This document shows positions 25,600-35,392 of a stretch of 64,000 nucleotides of DNA, piece by piece (position 1 is the first letter of the stretch; the number at the start of each line of letters is the position of its first letter). Position numbers and translations under genes: made by a program. The stretch comes from an uncultured Kordiimonas sp. (lineage in GTDB: Bacteria; Pseudomonadota; Alphaproteobacteria; Sphingomonadales; Kordiimonadaceae): positions 1,116,001 to 1,180,000 of the forward strand of contig CANLMI010000001.1 in assembly GCA_947492375.1 (NCBI GenBank), written 5' to 3'. The notes beneath the pieces are model-generated. The model saw only the letters and a program-made list of their open reading frames with translations. It searched no databases and was not told the origin of the DNA.

Positions 25600-26439
25600 C
25601 TACTCGGCTTCAAGTTCTTCCTGACGTTTCTTTTCAAACGTTTGAATAAGGAGAATGGACACCTCATATAGCAGGAGGATAGGAATGCCAAGTGCGATCT
25701 GACTTACGGGGTCTGGCGGCGTTAAAAAAGCAGCGGCAGCGAAAGTCATAACAATCGCGTAACGCCGTTTGGATCGCAGGCCGTCTGCGGTCAAAATACC
25801 GGCACGCCCTAATAATGTAAGCGCTACAGGCAACAGGAACGCAAGGCCAAAGCCAAAAATCATCTGCATGATCAGCGATAGATATTCATTGATCTTCGCT
25901 TCGGCAACAATATCAATCGCACCTGCCTGACCGACCTGTTCAAAACTCAACAAAAACTCCCATGCCCACGGAATAACAAGGAAATAGGCAAGCGACGCCC
26001 CCATAGTGAACAAAATTGGCGTTGCTATCAAAAACGGCAAGAACGCCCGTTGCTCGTTTTTATAAAGGCCCGGTGCAACAAATTTCCAGATTTGAACTGC
26101 TAGCAACGGAAAAGTGACAATAAAGGCGGCATACAGTGACACCTTAATACGCACAACGAAGGGCTCCATCAGGCCTGTAAAGATCATACGCGCTTGCTCA
26201 TTACCTTCTTGCGCGTTCATGTATGGGGCTGCGAGAACATTAAAGATTATATCAGAAAAATAGAGTGCAACACCAAAGGTTGCTAACATACCAAGCATCA
26301 CCTTGATCAAGCGAGACCTGAGCTCGGTTAAATGCTCCAACAGTGGGGCGCGGCTTGCCTCTACCTCGTCAAGGTCTTCATCGTCGTCAATTATGTCAGG
26401 TTTTTTCACGCCAGCATCATCAAGCTCTTCAGGAAGCAT
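25600..26439 (-). CDS. tatC: Twin-arginine translocase subunit TatC
   Basis: 279 residues with six membrane helices. The N-terminal LLEHLTELRSRLIKVM includes the conserved signal-peptide-binding glutamates; FLLSFE and the late TPPDPVSQIALGIPILLLYE segment are typical. ATG 26439 has GGAGG five bases upstream, inside the tatB coding sequence, so tatB and tatC overlap by 11 bases and are translationally coupled. Earlier in-frame ATGs at 26454 and 26451 lack a site. Confidence 0.97.
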   Translation of the reverse strand: MLPEELDDAGVKKPDIIDDDEDLDEVEASRAPLLEHLTELRSRLIKVMLGMLATFGVALYFSDIIFNVLAAPYMNAQEGNEQARMIFTGLMEPFVVRIKVSLYAAFIVTFPLLAVQIWKFVAPGLYKNEQRAFLPFLIATPILFTMGASLAYFLVIPWAWEFLLSFEQVGQAGAIDIVAEAKINEYLSLIMQMIFGFGLAFLLPVALTLLGRAGILTADGLRSKRRYAIVMTFAAAAFLTPPDPVSQIALGIPILLLYEVSILLIQTFEKKRQEELEAE

Positions 26440-26830
26440 CTTTGCCTCCATCATTTTCTACTGGTTTCTTATTGTCTTGCTTAGAGTTTTCAACAGAGTC
26501 AGTCTTGGATGACGACCCACTCTCTTTTTCACCACTTCCTTGTTCTTCAATCTCGGAAGCGCGGTTGCCCATGATATGATTGGTGATATCTTCGGCAGTC
26601 ATTTCAGGCGTAATACCCTCTTGCTTTTTCAAATCATGGAAAGGATCAACCTCGCGCTCAACTTCGTCCGCAAGCGTTTCAACACCTGCCCGAAATTCAG
26701 CCGCCATATCACGGGCCTTGCGTACAAATCCACCAACTGTTTTCAAAAGGCGCGGTAAATCCTTGGGCCCAACCACAATAAGGGCCACAATCGCGATAAT
26801 GAAAAGCTCCATAGCCCCGATATCAAACAT
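26429..26830 (-). CDS. tatB: Twin-arginine translocase subunit TatB
   Basis: 133 residues. One N-terminal helix (MELFIIAIVALIVVGPKDLP) with the conserved Glu and Gly-Pro, an amphipathic helix (LLKTVGGFVRKARDMAAEFR), then a charged, unstructured tail rich in Lys, Asp and Ser. It forms the Tat substrate receptor with TatC. AGGAA precedes ATG 26830. Confidence 0.95.
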   Translation of the reverse strand: MFDIGAMELFIIAIVALIVVGPKDLPRLLKTVGGFVRKARDMAAEFRAGVETLADEVEREVDPFHDLKKQEGITPEMTAEDITNHIMGNRASEIEEQGSGEKESGSSSKTDSVENSKQDNKKPVENDGGKDAS

Positions 26831-26862
26831 GAAACCGGTTTCCTATTTGTGAGAGTAAGGCT

Positions 26863-27105
26863 TTATACGTCTGCTTTATCAGAAGTTTTCTCTTCTGATT
26901 TCACAACTTCGCCGTCAATAGTTGAACCATTGCTTAGGTTTTTTTGCTCTTCAGAAAGCTCGTCCGCGCCTTCTTTCATACCTTTCCTAAAGCTTGTAAT
27001 GCCCTTGGCAACATCCCCCATAAGGTGAGAGATTTTACCCCGACCAAATAAAAGAATAACCAAAACAGCAACAATAATAATCTGCCAGGGTCCGATACCG
27101 CCCAT
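26863..27105 (-). CDS. tatA: Twin-arginine translocase subunit TatA
   Basis: 80 residues: [20 protein letters not shown] is the membrane helix, [20 protein letters not shown] the hinge and amphipathic helix (here FGRGK rather than FGxxK), followed by an acidic tail. TatA oligomers open the folded-protein pore. ATG 27105 has AGGAG eight bases upstream; the frame extends 18 codons further but without support. The promoter candidate at 27179-27206 would start tatABC. Confidence 0.95.
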   Translation of the reverse strand: MGGIGPWQIIIVAVLVILLFGRGKISHLMGDVAKGITSFRKGMKEGADELSEEQKNLSNGSTIDGEVVKSEEKTSDKADV

Positions 27106-27178
27106 GTCGTCTACTCCTTTGATCTGATCAATATACACCATGCACTTCAGAAGCGCCAACTGATCAAATGTTTATCCC

Positions 27179-27206
27179 TATATATAGATGTTATTCAATC
27201 TATCAA
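27179..27206 (-). promoter_or_regulatory. Candidate promoter for tatABC
   Basis: Read leftward: TTGATA (27206-27201), a 16-base spacer, TATATA (27184-27179), in the 125-base gap between scpB and tatA. Readthrough from scpB is also possible. Confidence 0.4.
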
Positions 27207-27230
27207 TGTTTGAGCGTTATTAATTGACGA

Positions 27231-28043
27231 TTAAGTGATTTCTTCATCATCAAGCAGTAATTCCTGCTGTTCATGAACAATAACAGTATCCTTACTTTCT
27301 GATGGCAAATTGTTGCCTTCAATGGCTTCCCGTTCGGACCTTGCGATCGCGTCCTCAAGGTCGATTTGATCACCGTCATCATCTGCCTCGGATTTAACCG
27401 ACAATTCCATTTTATCAAGCGCAACATCAACACTGTCCAGCAACCCTGATGCCTTAAGTTCCTTGATACCCGGCAGGTCTTTCGTGCTTTCAATGCCAAA
27501 ATGAACAAGGAAATCATCGGTAATTCCATATGTTACAGGACGGCCCGGTGTTTGCCTGCGTCCCTTTACCCGTATCCACCCCACTTCCATCAAAACATCA
27601 AGCGTGCCTTTGGATATGGAAACACCGCGAATTTCTTCGATCTCGGTACGCGTAACAGGCTGATGATATGCGATAATAGCTAATGTTTCGATACCTGCCC
27701 GTGAGAGTTTACGAGTTTCGTCCACATCTTTGCGCAATAAGAACGCAAGATCATCCGCCGTGCGAAACATATATTTACCCGCAACCTTGATAAGGGAAAA
27801 TCCGCGCGTCTTATAATGCTCTGTCAGGTTCTCAAGATGACTTTCAATCTCGATACCATCAGGTACGCGCTCTGCAATATCTGCAACCGATAACGGCGTA
27901 TCACTGGCAAACAGGATTGCCTCGATCATACGCTCATGCTCAAGTTTTCTTGGTTCAAACTTTCTCGGCTCAGGGTTTACTGCGTCAACCACCTGCGCCT
28001 CAGCTTCATCTAAATCTTGTTGTATTTCTTGTTCTGAATTCAT
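27231..28043 (-). CDS. scpB: Segregation and condensation protein ScpB
   Basis: 270 residues. After a charged N-terminal tail come two winged-helix domains: MIEAILFASDTPLSVADIAERV (about 40) and ETLAIIAYHQPVTRTEIEEIRG (about 125), with GRPVTYGITDDFLVHFGIES before a long acidic C-terminal tail. ScpB dimers bind ScpA-kleisin in the SMC condensin that compacts the chromosome. It lies 21 bases after scpA. Confidence 0.95.
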   Translation of the reverse strand: MNSEQEIQQDLDEAEAQVVDAVNPEPRKFEPRKLEHERMIEAILFASDTPLSVADIAERVPDGIEIESHLENLTEHYKTRGFSLIKVAGKYMFRTADDLAFLLRKDVDETRKLSRAGIETLAIIAYHQPVTRTEIEEIRGVSISKGTLDVLMEVGWIRVKGRRQTPGRPVTYGITDDFLVHFGIESTKDLPGIKELKASGLLDSVDVALDKMELSVKSEADDDGDQIDLEDAIARSEREAIEGNNLPSESKDTVIVHEQQELLLDDEEIT

Positions 28044-28064
28044 TGTATTTTATTATTTTATGGT

Positions 28065-28862
28065 TTAGTCCGTCCCATCTGAACGCGTTTTACCTCGCAG
28101 GTAAATCGGTCCAAACGTCTCCATTTGCCTTAATTCCGCTTGCCCTTGTCGCGCAAGCTCAAGGCTTGCGGCAAACATGCTTGCAAGTGCTGATTTTCGC
28201 AAGCCCTTATCTTTCAAATTATCAGGCAGAAAATTTGAAAGCTGCCCCCATGTAAACTGATCACCGATTAATCCTGATAGGCGCTCCAGCGCATCTTCGA
28301 GCGCGTAAACAGGTCGCCGTTCGATCTTGATCTCGGTAATTGCATGTTTTTGCCGGTTATCCGCATACGCACGCAATAATTCATAAAGCGTTGTATCATA
28401 CTGCGCGTGTTTCAGTATTTTCAAGCCCTCAGGCATACCGCGTGCAAATACATCACGGCCCATCCGATCACGCGCCATCAGGCTTGCACCCGCGTCTCTC
28501 ATAGCTTCAAGCCGTTGCAGGCGAAGTTGAAGCTTGAACGCCAGTTCTTCAGCGCTTGGTTCATCGCCTTCGCCTTCTTTCGGCAGTAAAAGACGTGACT
28601 TCAGGTACGCGAGCCACGCAGCCATAACAAGATAATCAGCCGCCAACTCAAGCCGAAGCTTTTTGGCCGCCGCCACAAATTCAAGATATTGTTCGACAAG
28701 TTCAAGGATAGAAATTTGTGTGATATCAACCTTCTGCGCGCGTGCGAGTGTCAAGAGCACATCAAGCGGCCCCTCAAAACCCTCAACTTGCAAGACAAGC
28801 TGATCAGGATCAGCGCTTGCATCACTCGGGCGGACAGGATCGATATCTTCTTCAAATTCCAT
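28065..28862 (-). CDS. scpA: Segregation and condensation protein ScpA
   Basis: 265 residues. LQVEGFEGPLDVLLTLARAQKVD is the kleisin N-terminal SMC-neck motif; YLVMAAWLAYLKSRLLLP follows; the C-terminal winged helix (ALASMFAASLELARQGQAEL) contacts the SMC head. It works with ScpB and SMC. Coupled in one run with the M50-like gene upstream (11-base gap). Confidence 0.95.
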   Translation of the reverse strand: MEFEEDIDPVRPSDASADPDQLVLQVEGFEGPLDVLLTLARAQKVDITQISILELVEQYLEFVAAAKKLRLELAADYLVMAAWLAYLKSRLLLPKEGEGDEPSAEELAFKLQLRLQRLEAMRDAGASLMARDRMGRDVFARGMPEGLKILKHAQYDTTLYELLRAYADNRQKHAITEIKIERRPVYALEDALERLSGLIGDQFTWGQLSNFLPDNLKDKGLRKSALASMFAASLELARQGQAELRQMETFGPIYLRGKTRSDGTD

Positions 28863-28873
28863 ATATCAACATT

Positions 28874-29527
28874 CTATAGTGGCACGCCCGCAAGCGCCAT
28901 AATCAAAGCCGTTAAAAATGAGCTAGGTACGGTCACAATCTGTGGTGCAAGAAGGATAATACCAATGATAATGAAAAAACCGAATGGCGCAATAGACCGA
29001 TAGCTTTGAAGCATGTCATATGGCAAGAATTGTTCGACCACCTTTGATCCATCAGACGGTGGGATTGGTAACAATGAGAAGATTATAAAAATACAGTTCA
29101 GATAAACACCGAAATACATTGCATTTAATATCCAATCCTCTCCTGTAGCACCAAAAATTACTGCAATTCTCATCACATAAGCGCAAAAGATAGCCATGAC
29201 CAGATTACCAAAAACACCCGCAAGCGCCGCAATTACATTATCGCGGCGAATATTTTTAAAGCCACGCGTTTGGATATGGACAAGCTTGCCGTGTCCAATC
29301 AAAAATGGCACGCCCAAGAAAAATATAATCAGTGGAATAACTATCGTACCCGCAGGATCAACATGTGAAAGTGGGTTCAAGGAAAGCCTACCCGACGCCT
29401 TTTGACTGGTATCACCAAGCCAATGAGCGACATACGCTTTCGCCGCTTCCCGCATTGTTACCGCCAGTAAAAATGGCAAAGCCATTATACTGAGAAGAAA
29501 CAATTTTTCCTGAATAAAACCACCCAC
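28874..29527 (-). CDS. Site-2-protease (M50) family membrane protein lacking the HExxH zinc site
   Basis: 217 residues with about six hydrophobic segments. The fold is recognised by GRLSLNPLSHVDPAGTIVIP after helix 2 and LLPIPPSDGSKVVEQFLP late in the protein. In active members helix 2 has HExxH; here it reads MREAAKAYVAHWLGD, so both zinc histidines are Arg and Lys. The later aspartate (in PSDGS) remains, but the usual DGGR is DGSK. It is therefore probably not a protease. The start is GTG 29527 with GAGGT upstream. Its place between nagZ and scpA is the usual one for the active S2P homologue. Confidence 0.82.
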   Translation of the reverse strand: MGGFIQEKLFLLSIMALPFLLAVTMREAAKAYVAHWLGDTSQKASGRLSLNPLSHVDPAGTIVIPLIIFFLGVPFLIGHGKLVHIQTRGFKNIRRDNVIAALAGVFGNLVMAIFCAYVMRIAVIFGATGEDWILNAMYFGVYLNCIFIIFSLLPIPPSDGSKVVEQFLPYDMLQSYRSIAPFGFFIIIGIILLAPQIVTVPSSFLTALIMALAGVPL

Positions 29528-29547
29528 TTCATTACCTCGCGTCTATT

Positions 29548-30576
29548 TTATAAGCTATCGATTATAGTGTTATATTTCTGGCGTACTGTTTGAATATCAA
29601 TATCAGCATCAACCCGCGTTTGTTTTATCATTGCACCAAGTTTCTGCTTCACTTCATCGCTGATAGTGCCTGAATTTAAAGCCACCTCCTGCATTTCAGC
29701 CATATCACCGTTACAGTGAAGCGCAAGATCACAGCCTGCCTCGAATGTTCGTTTTGTTCGCTCGCCCAGCCCCCCTGAAAGCGCCTGCATCGAGAGGTCA
29801 TCAGACATCAAAACACCCTTAAAACCAATTTCGCCGCGAATAATCTCTTTAATCATCCGCTCTGATTGTGTCGCAGGCGCTGACGCGTCAATATCGCCAA
29901 AGACAATATGGGCGGTCATCGCAAGCGGCATATTTGACAGTGCTTTAAATGGGAGAAAGTCAAATAATGACAAGTCACTATGCGTTATATCGACTGTTGG
30001 AAGCGACAAATGGCTATCAACATCCGCACGGCCATGACCGGGAATATGTTTAATAACAGGCAATACACCAGCCGCCAATAATGCCTTAGCCGCAACACTG
30101 CCAAGATCAGAGACGATTTCAGGTGTAAGGCCGTAAGCACGATCACCGATAATAGGATCAGCCCCTTCAGTTGGAATATCGAGAACAGGCAGACAATCCA
30201 CGTTAACACCAACACCCTGAAGGTCATACGCGATCATCTGAGTATTTAAAGCGAGCGCAGAACGGGCCGCCTCTTGGTCTTTTAAATATATATCGCCAAA
30301 AAATTGTGCCGTCGGGTAATTGGGCCAATGCGGTGGTTTCATCCGCTGAACCCTGCCGCCTTCCTGATCGATTAAAATCAGAGTATCATCACCTGATATA
30401 GTGCGAAAACTATCTGTCAGTGCTCTAACCTGATCAGGTGTATCGATATTGCGGGCAAAAAGGATATAGCCTACCGGCTGAACAGATTTGAAAAAATCTA
30501 CTTCCGCGCCTGTCAGGCTCAATCCTTCGCAACCAAATATTATCGGGCTAGCGCTTGCGCCTTTATCCGGCGACAT
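29548..30576 (-). CDS. nagZ: Beta-N-acetylhexosaminidase NagZ
   Basis: 342 residues of glycoside hydrolase family 3. ILIDQEGGRVQRMKPP is the substrate loop, PVIKHIPGHGRADVDSHLSLP the catalytic loop with the GH3-type His-Asp pair, and GVLMSDDLSMQAL holds the nucleophile Asp. NagZ removes N-acetylglucosamine from anhydro-muropeptides in the cytoplasm during cell-wall recycling. It starts one base after the SPOR gene stop. Confidence 0.96.
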   Translation of the reverse strand: MSPDKGASASPIIFGCEGLSLTGAEVDFFKSVQPVGYILFARNIDTPDQVRALTDSFRTISGDDTLILIDQEGGRVQRMKPPHWPNYPTAQFFGDIYLKDQEAARSALALNTQMIAYDLQGVGVNVDCLPVLDIPTEGADPIIGDRAYGLTPEIVSDLGSVAAKALLAAGVLPVIKHIPGHGRADVDSHLSLPTVDITHSDLSLFDFLPFKALSNMPLAMTAHIVFGDIDASAPATQSERMIKEIIRGEIGFKGVLMSDDLSMQALSGGLGERTKRTFEAGCDLALHCNGDMAEMQEVALNSGTISDEVKQKLGAMIKQTRVDADIDIQTVRQKYNTIIDSL

Positions 30577-30577
30577 T

Positions 30578-31414
30578 TTATGGCTTCACCACAATACAGG
30601 CTTGCCCCTTAGCCTTTAATGCCAAACATAGTTTGTCGCTATCAGCGCGTGTTGCAACCCAGCCTGCCCGTAAACGATAAAGCGTGCGTCCGCCAGACTG
30701 AACAGGCTCGTAAATGGGTGACAAGTCACCAAGTTGCGGCCGATATTTTTGGCGCAGCCCTGGCCATGCCCGCTCTGCCCGCGCACGCGTTCCATATGCG
30801 CCAAGCTGAATGACAAATTCACCAGCCTTTGCAACAGCCGCCTCATTCGTCACACTTTTAGGCAGCGTAATCTTAGGTATCGTTGGCTTTGGCGTAGCAG
30901 GTTCAGGGGCAGTTACTGTTGACTGGGCAGTCGTATTTGATTGCACCGCCCGAACAGGGTTATCTTTGGTGGTAGTGTCTTGCACATCAGCCAGAACATC
31001 ATTTAATGCCTGTTGGGCATCTGTTGTAACTTGGCCCTCTGTAATACCACTAACCTCTACACTTGATTGCGGAAGTTCGTCCATCGGCTGCTCAGGTTGT
31101 TCGCCGAGCTGTGCGTTCGTATTATTCGGATTACCCGCACCTTGCTCAAAAACCTGCTTATCTTGATGGGGAATATTCATTCCCCCTTGATCTTGAGGGC
31201 GTTCCTTGATTGGATCTGCTGAAGCCGTAATGATTTTAGGGCCGTTAGTCGCCTGATCGGAAGTACCAAACACATAAATCGCTGCAATAAACAAAACTAC
31301 CAATAAACTAGCAGCTCCAGCGACAACAAAAACCAATTTACCCCCAAAAAGGCCTTCACTACCCTCTTCCTCTGGTACGGGTTGTAACCAAGGCGGTGTT
31401 TCCCGATCTGACAT
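30578..31414 (-). CDS. SPOR domain-containing division protein
   Basis: 278 residues. A short cytosolic N terminus (PPWLQPVPEEEGSEGLFG), one membrane helix (LVFVVAGAASLLVVLFIAAI, about 27-46), a long low-complexity periplasmic linker rich in Gln, Thr and Pro, and a C-terminal SPOR domain (about 200-278; FVIQLGAYGTRARAERAWPG, GRTLYRLRAGWVATR). SPOR domains bind glycan strands stripped of peptides at the septum, so it should localise to the division site. It lies 74 bases after argS in the same direction. Confidence 0.92.
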   Translation of the reverse strand: MSDRETPPWLQPVPEEEGSEGLFGGKLVFVVAGAASLLVVLFIAAIYVFGTSDQATNGPKIITASADPIKERPQDQGGMNIPHQDKQVFEQGAGNPNNTNAQLGEQPEQPMDELPQSSVEVSGITEGQVTTDAQQALNDVLADVQDTTTKDNPVRAVQSNTTAQSTVTAPEPATPKPTIPKITLPKSVTNEAAVAKAGEFVIQLGAYGTRARAERAWPGLRQKYRPQLGDLSPIYEPVQSGGRTLYRLRAGWVATRADSDKLCLALKAKGQACIVVKP

Positions 31415-31488
31415 ATTCCCAAATTCCCCTATTCGCCTTCTAATCTGTTTTTATGAAGAGCGTCTCAAGCCCTTTATAGTCATAAAAA

Positions 31489-33240
31489 CTATCGCATTTC
31501 CTTTAGTGGCTCGACACCTAGAATAGCAAGTCCACTTGCAATGACAAGAGCTACTGACCGAATAAGCGCAAGCCTCGCTTTTGTCACTTCGATATCACCG
31601 TCAATAATAAACCTGAGTGATGGATTATCATTGCCTTTATTCCAGAATGCATGAAATTCAGACGCTAGATCATAAAGGAAAAAGGCAATACGGTGCGGCT
31701 CGTGTGCTTCGGCGGCGGCTTCTACCATTCGAGGCCATGCACAGCACTGCTTTATCATCATAAGTTCGCCGTCGCTTACAAGCCTCGACAAATCAGCATT
31801 CTGAAGCGATCCATCAGCAGTATCAATATTTGCAAACGTATCTTTTGCACGATTGAGAACCGAACAAATCCGTGCGTGAGCATACTGAACATAAAACACC
31901 GGATTGTCTTTTGATTGCTCCATAACCTTGGAGAAATCAAAATCAAGCGGCGCATCATTTTTACGTGTCAACATAATGAAACGCGTTACATCTCGCCCTA
32001 CTTCATCAACTACTTCACGCAAGGTTATAAAAGTACCAGCACGCTTTGACATTTTTACAGGTTCACCGTCTCTGAGCAAATGCACAAGCTGGCATACCTT
32101 CACATCCAGACTGCCATCACCAGAAAGCGCTTTAATCGCCGATTGGACACGCTTGATATACCCTTGATGGTCAGCCCCCCAAACATTGATCATGTCCTTA
32201 AAGCCACGCTGATATTTATCATAGTGATAGGCGATATCAGCGCCAAAATAGGTATAATCACCATTGGATTTTTTCAGTGCCCTGTCCACATCATCACCGA
32301 AATCAGTAGACCGGAACAGCGTTTGCTCCCGTTCTTCCCAGTCATCAGGTAATTTGCCTTTTGGTGGCTCTAAAACCCCTTCGTATATATGGCCGCGCTC
32401 GCGTAGCACATCGATAGCTTCATCAATCCGGCCACTTTCGTGCAATGTCTTCTCAGAGAAAAAGACATCATGTTCGATACCAAGGGCTTTCAGATCATCC
32501 TTGATCATATCCATCATTGCATCAACAGCATCGAGCTTAATAATAGACAGCCACTCAGCTTCATCAGCATTCAGAAACTTATCGCCGTATTTATCCTTGA
32601 GGCGCTCACCAACCGGGATCATATAATCACCGGGATAAAGACCTTCTGGAATCTTACCGATATCTTCACCAAATGCTTCGCGGTAACGTAAGTAAGCAGA
32701 TTTCGCCAACACATCTATCTGGCTACCTGCATCATTGATCACATATTCCTTGGTAACCTTAAAGCCTGCTTTATCCAAAAGATTAGCAAGCGCATCACCA
32801 AATACAGCGCCTCGAACATGCCCTACGTGCATCGGGCCCGTTGGGTTGGCGGATACATATTCCACATTAATCGGCGTATCAGCACCCGTATCGGAATTAC
32901 CAAAATCTGTTCCTGACGCCAAAATTGAGCGGATCTGCTCTTGCCAGAAACCAGCGGATAATCTCATGTTAATGAAACCCGGCCCGGCAATTTCAACCAT
33001 TTCAATAGCGTCAACCATTTCCAGTTTTGGTTTCAGCATTTCAGCGATATCGCGCGGCTTGCGCTTTGCCTGCTTTGATAAAACAAGCGCCGCGTTAGTT
33101 GCAATATCACCGTGGCTTGCATCACGTGGCGGCTCTACTGAAACATTTTTCAAGTCGATATCAACAGGCAAATCACCATTTGTCGCCAACTCGTTCAGCC
33201 GTTCGTCGATCACACCGCGAAAGTGAGTAAAAACATTCAT
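31489..33240 (-). CDS. argS: Arginyl-tRNA synthetase
   Basis: 583 residues. An N-terminal Add-1 domain (about 1-85), the class I HIGH motif as [14 protein letters not shown] within [12 protein letters not shown] (about 125), a KMSKRAGTF motif (KMSK, about 390) and the C-terminal DALR anticodon-binding domain. Its ATG overlaps the dgt stop as ATGA, so the two are translationally coupled. Confidence 0.97.
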   Translation of the reverse strand: MNVFTHFRGVIDERLNELATNGDLPVDIDLKNVSVEPPRDASHGDIATNAALVLSKQAKRKPRDIAEMLKPKLEMVDAIEMVEIAGPGFINMRLSAGFWQEQIRSILASGTDFGNSDTGADTPINVEYVSANPTGPMHVGHVRGAVFGDALANLLDKAGFKVTKEYVINDAGSQIDVLAKSAYLRYREAFGEDIGKIPEGLYPGDYMIPVGERLKDKYGDKFLNADEAEWLSIIKLDAVDAMMDMIKDDLKALGIEHDVFFSEKTLHESGRIDEAIDVLRERGHIYEGVLEPPKGKLPDDWEEREQTLFRSTDFGDDVDRALKKSNGDYTYFGADIAYHYDKYQRGFKDMINVWGADHQGYIKRVQSAIKALSGDGSLDVKVCQLVHLLRDGEPVKMSKRAGTFITLREVVDEVGRDVTRFIMLTRKNDAPLDFDFSKVMEQSKDNPVFYVQYAHARICSVLNRAKDTFANIDTADGSLQNADLSRLVSDGELMMIKQCCAWPRMVEAAAEAHEPHRIAFFLYDLASEFHAFWNKGNDNPSLRFIIDGDIEVTKARLALIRSVALVIASGLAILGVEPLKEMR

Positions 33241-34448
33241 AAAGATACTCTTGATAAATCAAATAGTTTTCCGTGTTCCCTGAAAGCAAAACGGTCTGTC
33301 ATTCCAGCGATAAAATCCGCTACAACCCTTGCTGTTTCCGGTGAGTGCGCATCACCAGCTTTTGCACTCCATTCGGTAGGTAAACATTCTGGCTCGGAGA
33401 TATACAGATCAAAAAGGTCTTTGACTACCCTTTTAGCCTTACTCGCCATCCTATTAACCAGATAATGCCTGTACATTTTCTCGAATAGAAAAGCCTTAAG
33501 CGCGATAACCGCATCATGCATATCTTTACCAAACGCTATAACAGGCTGGTCCGCATTTCTAATATCGTCAGGGCTTTTAGGGTTTAACGCCTCAATACGG
33601 CTGTTACTTTCCACCATCAAGTCACCAACCATTCGGTTAATCATGCGGCGGACAAGCTCGTGAATAGTAACATCGAGCGGGGCATCAGGGTATGTCCATT
33701 TTACTTCATCAATTAATTTAGCAACAACCGGAATGGACTTTAATTCATCCAACGTGAAGATATTAGCCCGAAGTCCATCATCAAGGTCATGGCTTGAATA
33801 AGCAATATCATCAGCAATTGCGGCCACTTGTGCTTCAGCACTTGCAAACGTGTGCAATTCCAAATCATTATCCAGCAAATAATCCCTTAGCCCAAAAGGT
33901 AAATCAGACGGCGGGTTCTTATGATCAATCTTTTCCTTAACAAGCGGGCCATTATGTTTTGCAAGCCCTTCGAGGGTTTCCCAAGTTAAATTCAAACCCT
34001 GAAAAGCGGCATACCGATGCTCTGCTCGTGTAAGAAGACGGATTGCCTGCGCGTTATGATCAAAACCTTCATACTTTGCCATACATTGATTGAGAATTTC
34101 CTCACCCGCATGCCCAAAGGGTGGATGACCAAGATCATGCGCAAGCGCCAAAGCTTCGCCCAAGTCTTCATTCAGATGCATTGAACGGCATATGGAACGC
34201 GCAATCTGCGCAACCTCTAGTGAGTGTGTGAGGCGCGTTCTGTAGTGATCCCCTTCATGATACACAAACACCTGTGTTTTATGTTTCAGACGCCGGAAAC
34301 TGGAAGAATGGATCACTCGGTCACGGTCTCGCTGGTAACAGCTCCTGCCAACGCCTTCAGGCTCTGGCGATACTCTCCCACGTGTCTTCGATGGTTTACA
34401 AGCATAAGACGCTAAAGTGTCCTCATATGACATGCCCGCTTCAACCAT
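33237..34448 (-). CDS. dgt: dGTPase-like deoxynucleotide triphosphohydrolase
   Basis: 403 residues of the HD superfamily. [20 protein letters not shown] contains the first metal His, [17 protein letters not shown] the HD pair, and [17 protein letters not shown] the distal Asp. It converts dGTP, or dNTPs more broadly, to deoxynucleoside and triphosphate. ATG 34448 has GGGAG seven bases upstream; a 23-codon N-terminal extension of the frame lacks support. The gene order dgt-argS-SPOR-nagZ is conserved in alphaproteobacteria. Confidence 0.94.
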   Translation of the reverse strand: MVEAGMSYEDTLASYACKPSKTRGRVSPEPEGVGRSCYQRDRDRVIHSSSFRRLKHKTQVFVYHEGDHYRTRLTHSLEVAQIARSICRSMHLNEDLGEALALAHDLGHPPFGHAGEEILNQCMAKYEGFDHNAQAIRLLTRAEHRYAAFQGLNLTWETLEGLAKHNGPLVKEKIDHKNPPSDLPFGLRDYLLDNDLELHTFASAEAQVAAIADDIAYSSHDLDDGLRANIFTLDELKSIPVVAKLIDEVKWTYPDAPLDVTIHELVRRMINRMVGDLMVESNSRIEALNPKSPDDIRNADQPVIAFGKDMHDAVIALKAFLFEKMYRHYLVNRMASKAKRVVKDLFDLYISEPECLPTEWSAKAGDAHSPETARVVADFIAGMTDRFAFREHGKLFDLSRVSL

Positions 34449-34729
34449 TACATTCTCCCGATATCTGTATATTTTTGAGGCTCTATCAATATGAAAAGAG
34501 CATAATAAATTCACCACTTATCCATAGCGAATCAAGACCACTGCACATTATCTACAGACAGCTATAAGGGCAATAGCTAGTCGAAGATATTTACTATCAA
34601 AAGACTGCGGATACGCATGCACCTAAAGATTAGAAAATCAGAGCACCTGCATCACAAATTTGCCACACTCATTAACAAAAGATTAATTTATATTTGTATA
34701 TACATAAAAATTTCACTATACACAGGTAC

Positions 34730-35278
34730 ATGTTTGAAATCATTGACATACATGATGTTCGCACCACAAAGGCTTGCGCTCCTTTTCAAGAACGTGTTCT
34801 CGCCCATTGGCTTGAGATATCACGTGAACGACAGTATCCATTAAAGAAACATTTCAGACCGCAATTATTCCCCAATTTCCTCCCACAATTTTCTATTATT
34901 CAACTTGGTGACAGCATCGAAAAACACCAAACTCGATTGATGGGTACGGCCGTTATGGAAGTGTTGGGCATTACGAATAGTAAGAACCATATTCTGGCTA
35001 CACAAAATCCATACTTAAGCGACATTTTAAAACAAATGCTTGAAAATGCGGTTATCAGTTCAAAGCCCGGCTTTTACCGAATGACCCATGATTTTGATCA
35101 ACGACTTACCACATTCGATTTTACAGCTTTATCACTTCCCTTTTCCTTAAAAGAGGAAGACGATAGATGCGAAATTATCATTTTAGCTTTCGATTTCAGC
35201 GAATCAAACGATATCAGGCGGCTTGATAGCATGTCGCACCCACTTTATAAGCCTTCCAACAGGCCGACGATGATATAA
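34730..35278 (+). CDS. PAS_5-family protein
   Basis: 182 residues, soluble. FQERVLAHWLEISRERQYPLK, then LPQFSIIQLGDS and RLMGTAVMEVLGITNSKNHIL match the alphaproteobacterial PAS_5 family, where a PAS-like fold is predicted to bind a small molecule or act in regulation. There is no output domain. The C terminus (EIIILAFDFSES) completes the sheet. ATG 34730 has AGGT just upstream at short spacing; an ATG 12 codons earlier has none. It is inserted between the normally adjacent divergent dgt and erpA genes. Confidence 0.75.
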   Translation: MFEIIDIHDVRTTKACAPFQERVLAHWLEISRERQYPLKKHFRPQLFPNFLPQFSIIQLGDSIEKHQTRLMGTAVMEVLGITNSKNHILATQNPYLSDILKQMLENAVISSKPGFYRMTHDFDQRLTTFDFTALSLPFSLKEEDDRCEIIILAFDFSESNDIRRLDSMSHPLYKPSNRPTMI

Positions 35279-35283
35279 TGACA

Positions 35284-35328
35284 TTTGCATACCATATCGC
35301 ACATAGTTACCGCGATAAAATATGCAAA
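35284..35328. repeat. Inverted repeat between PAS_5 gene and erpA
   Basis: TTTGCATA (35284-35291) and TATGCAAA (35321-35328) are perfect arms 29 bases apart, starting six bases after the PAS_5 stop and ending six bases before a TTGACC at 35334-35339 that could be the erpA -35. The -10 (TATACT, 35359-35364) is 19 bases away, longer than ideal. Possible paired operator sites. Confidence 0.25.
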
Positions 35329-35392
35329 CCCTCTTGACCGCACCATAGTTAGATACGATATACTCATATTGTATAGATAGAGAGTACATGAC

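Noticed and set aside
26429-26439. tatB/tatC overlap as a frameshift
   Set aside because: Both frames are complete and the overlap with an internal GGAGG is normal translational coupling.
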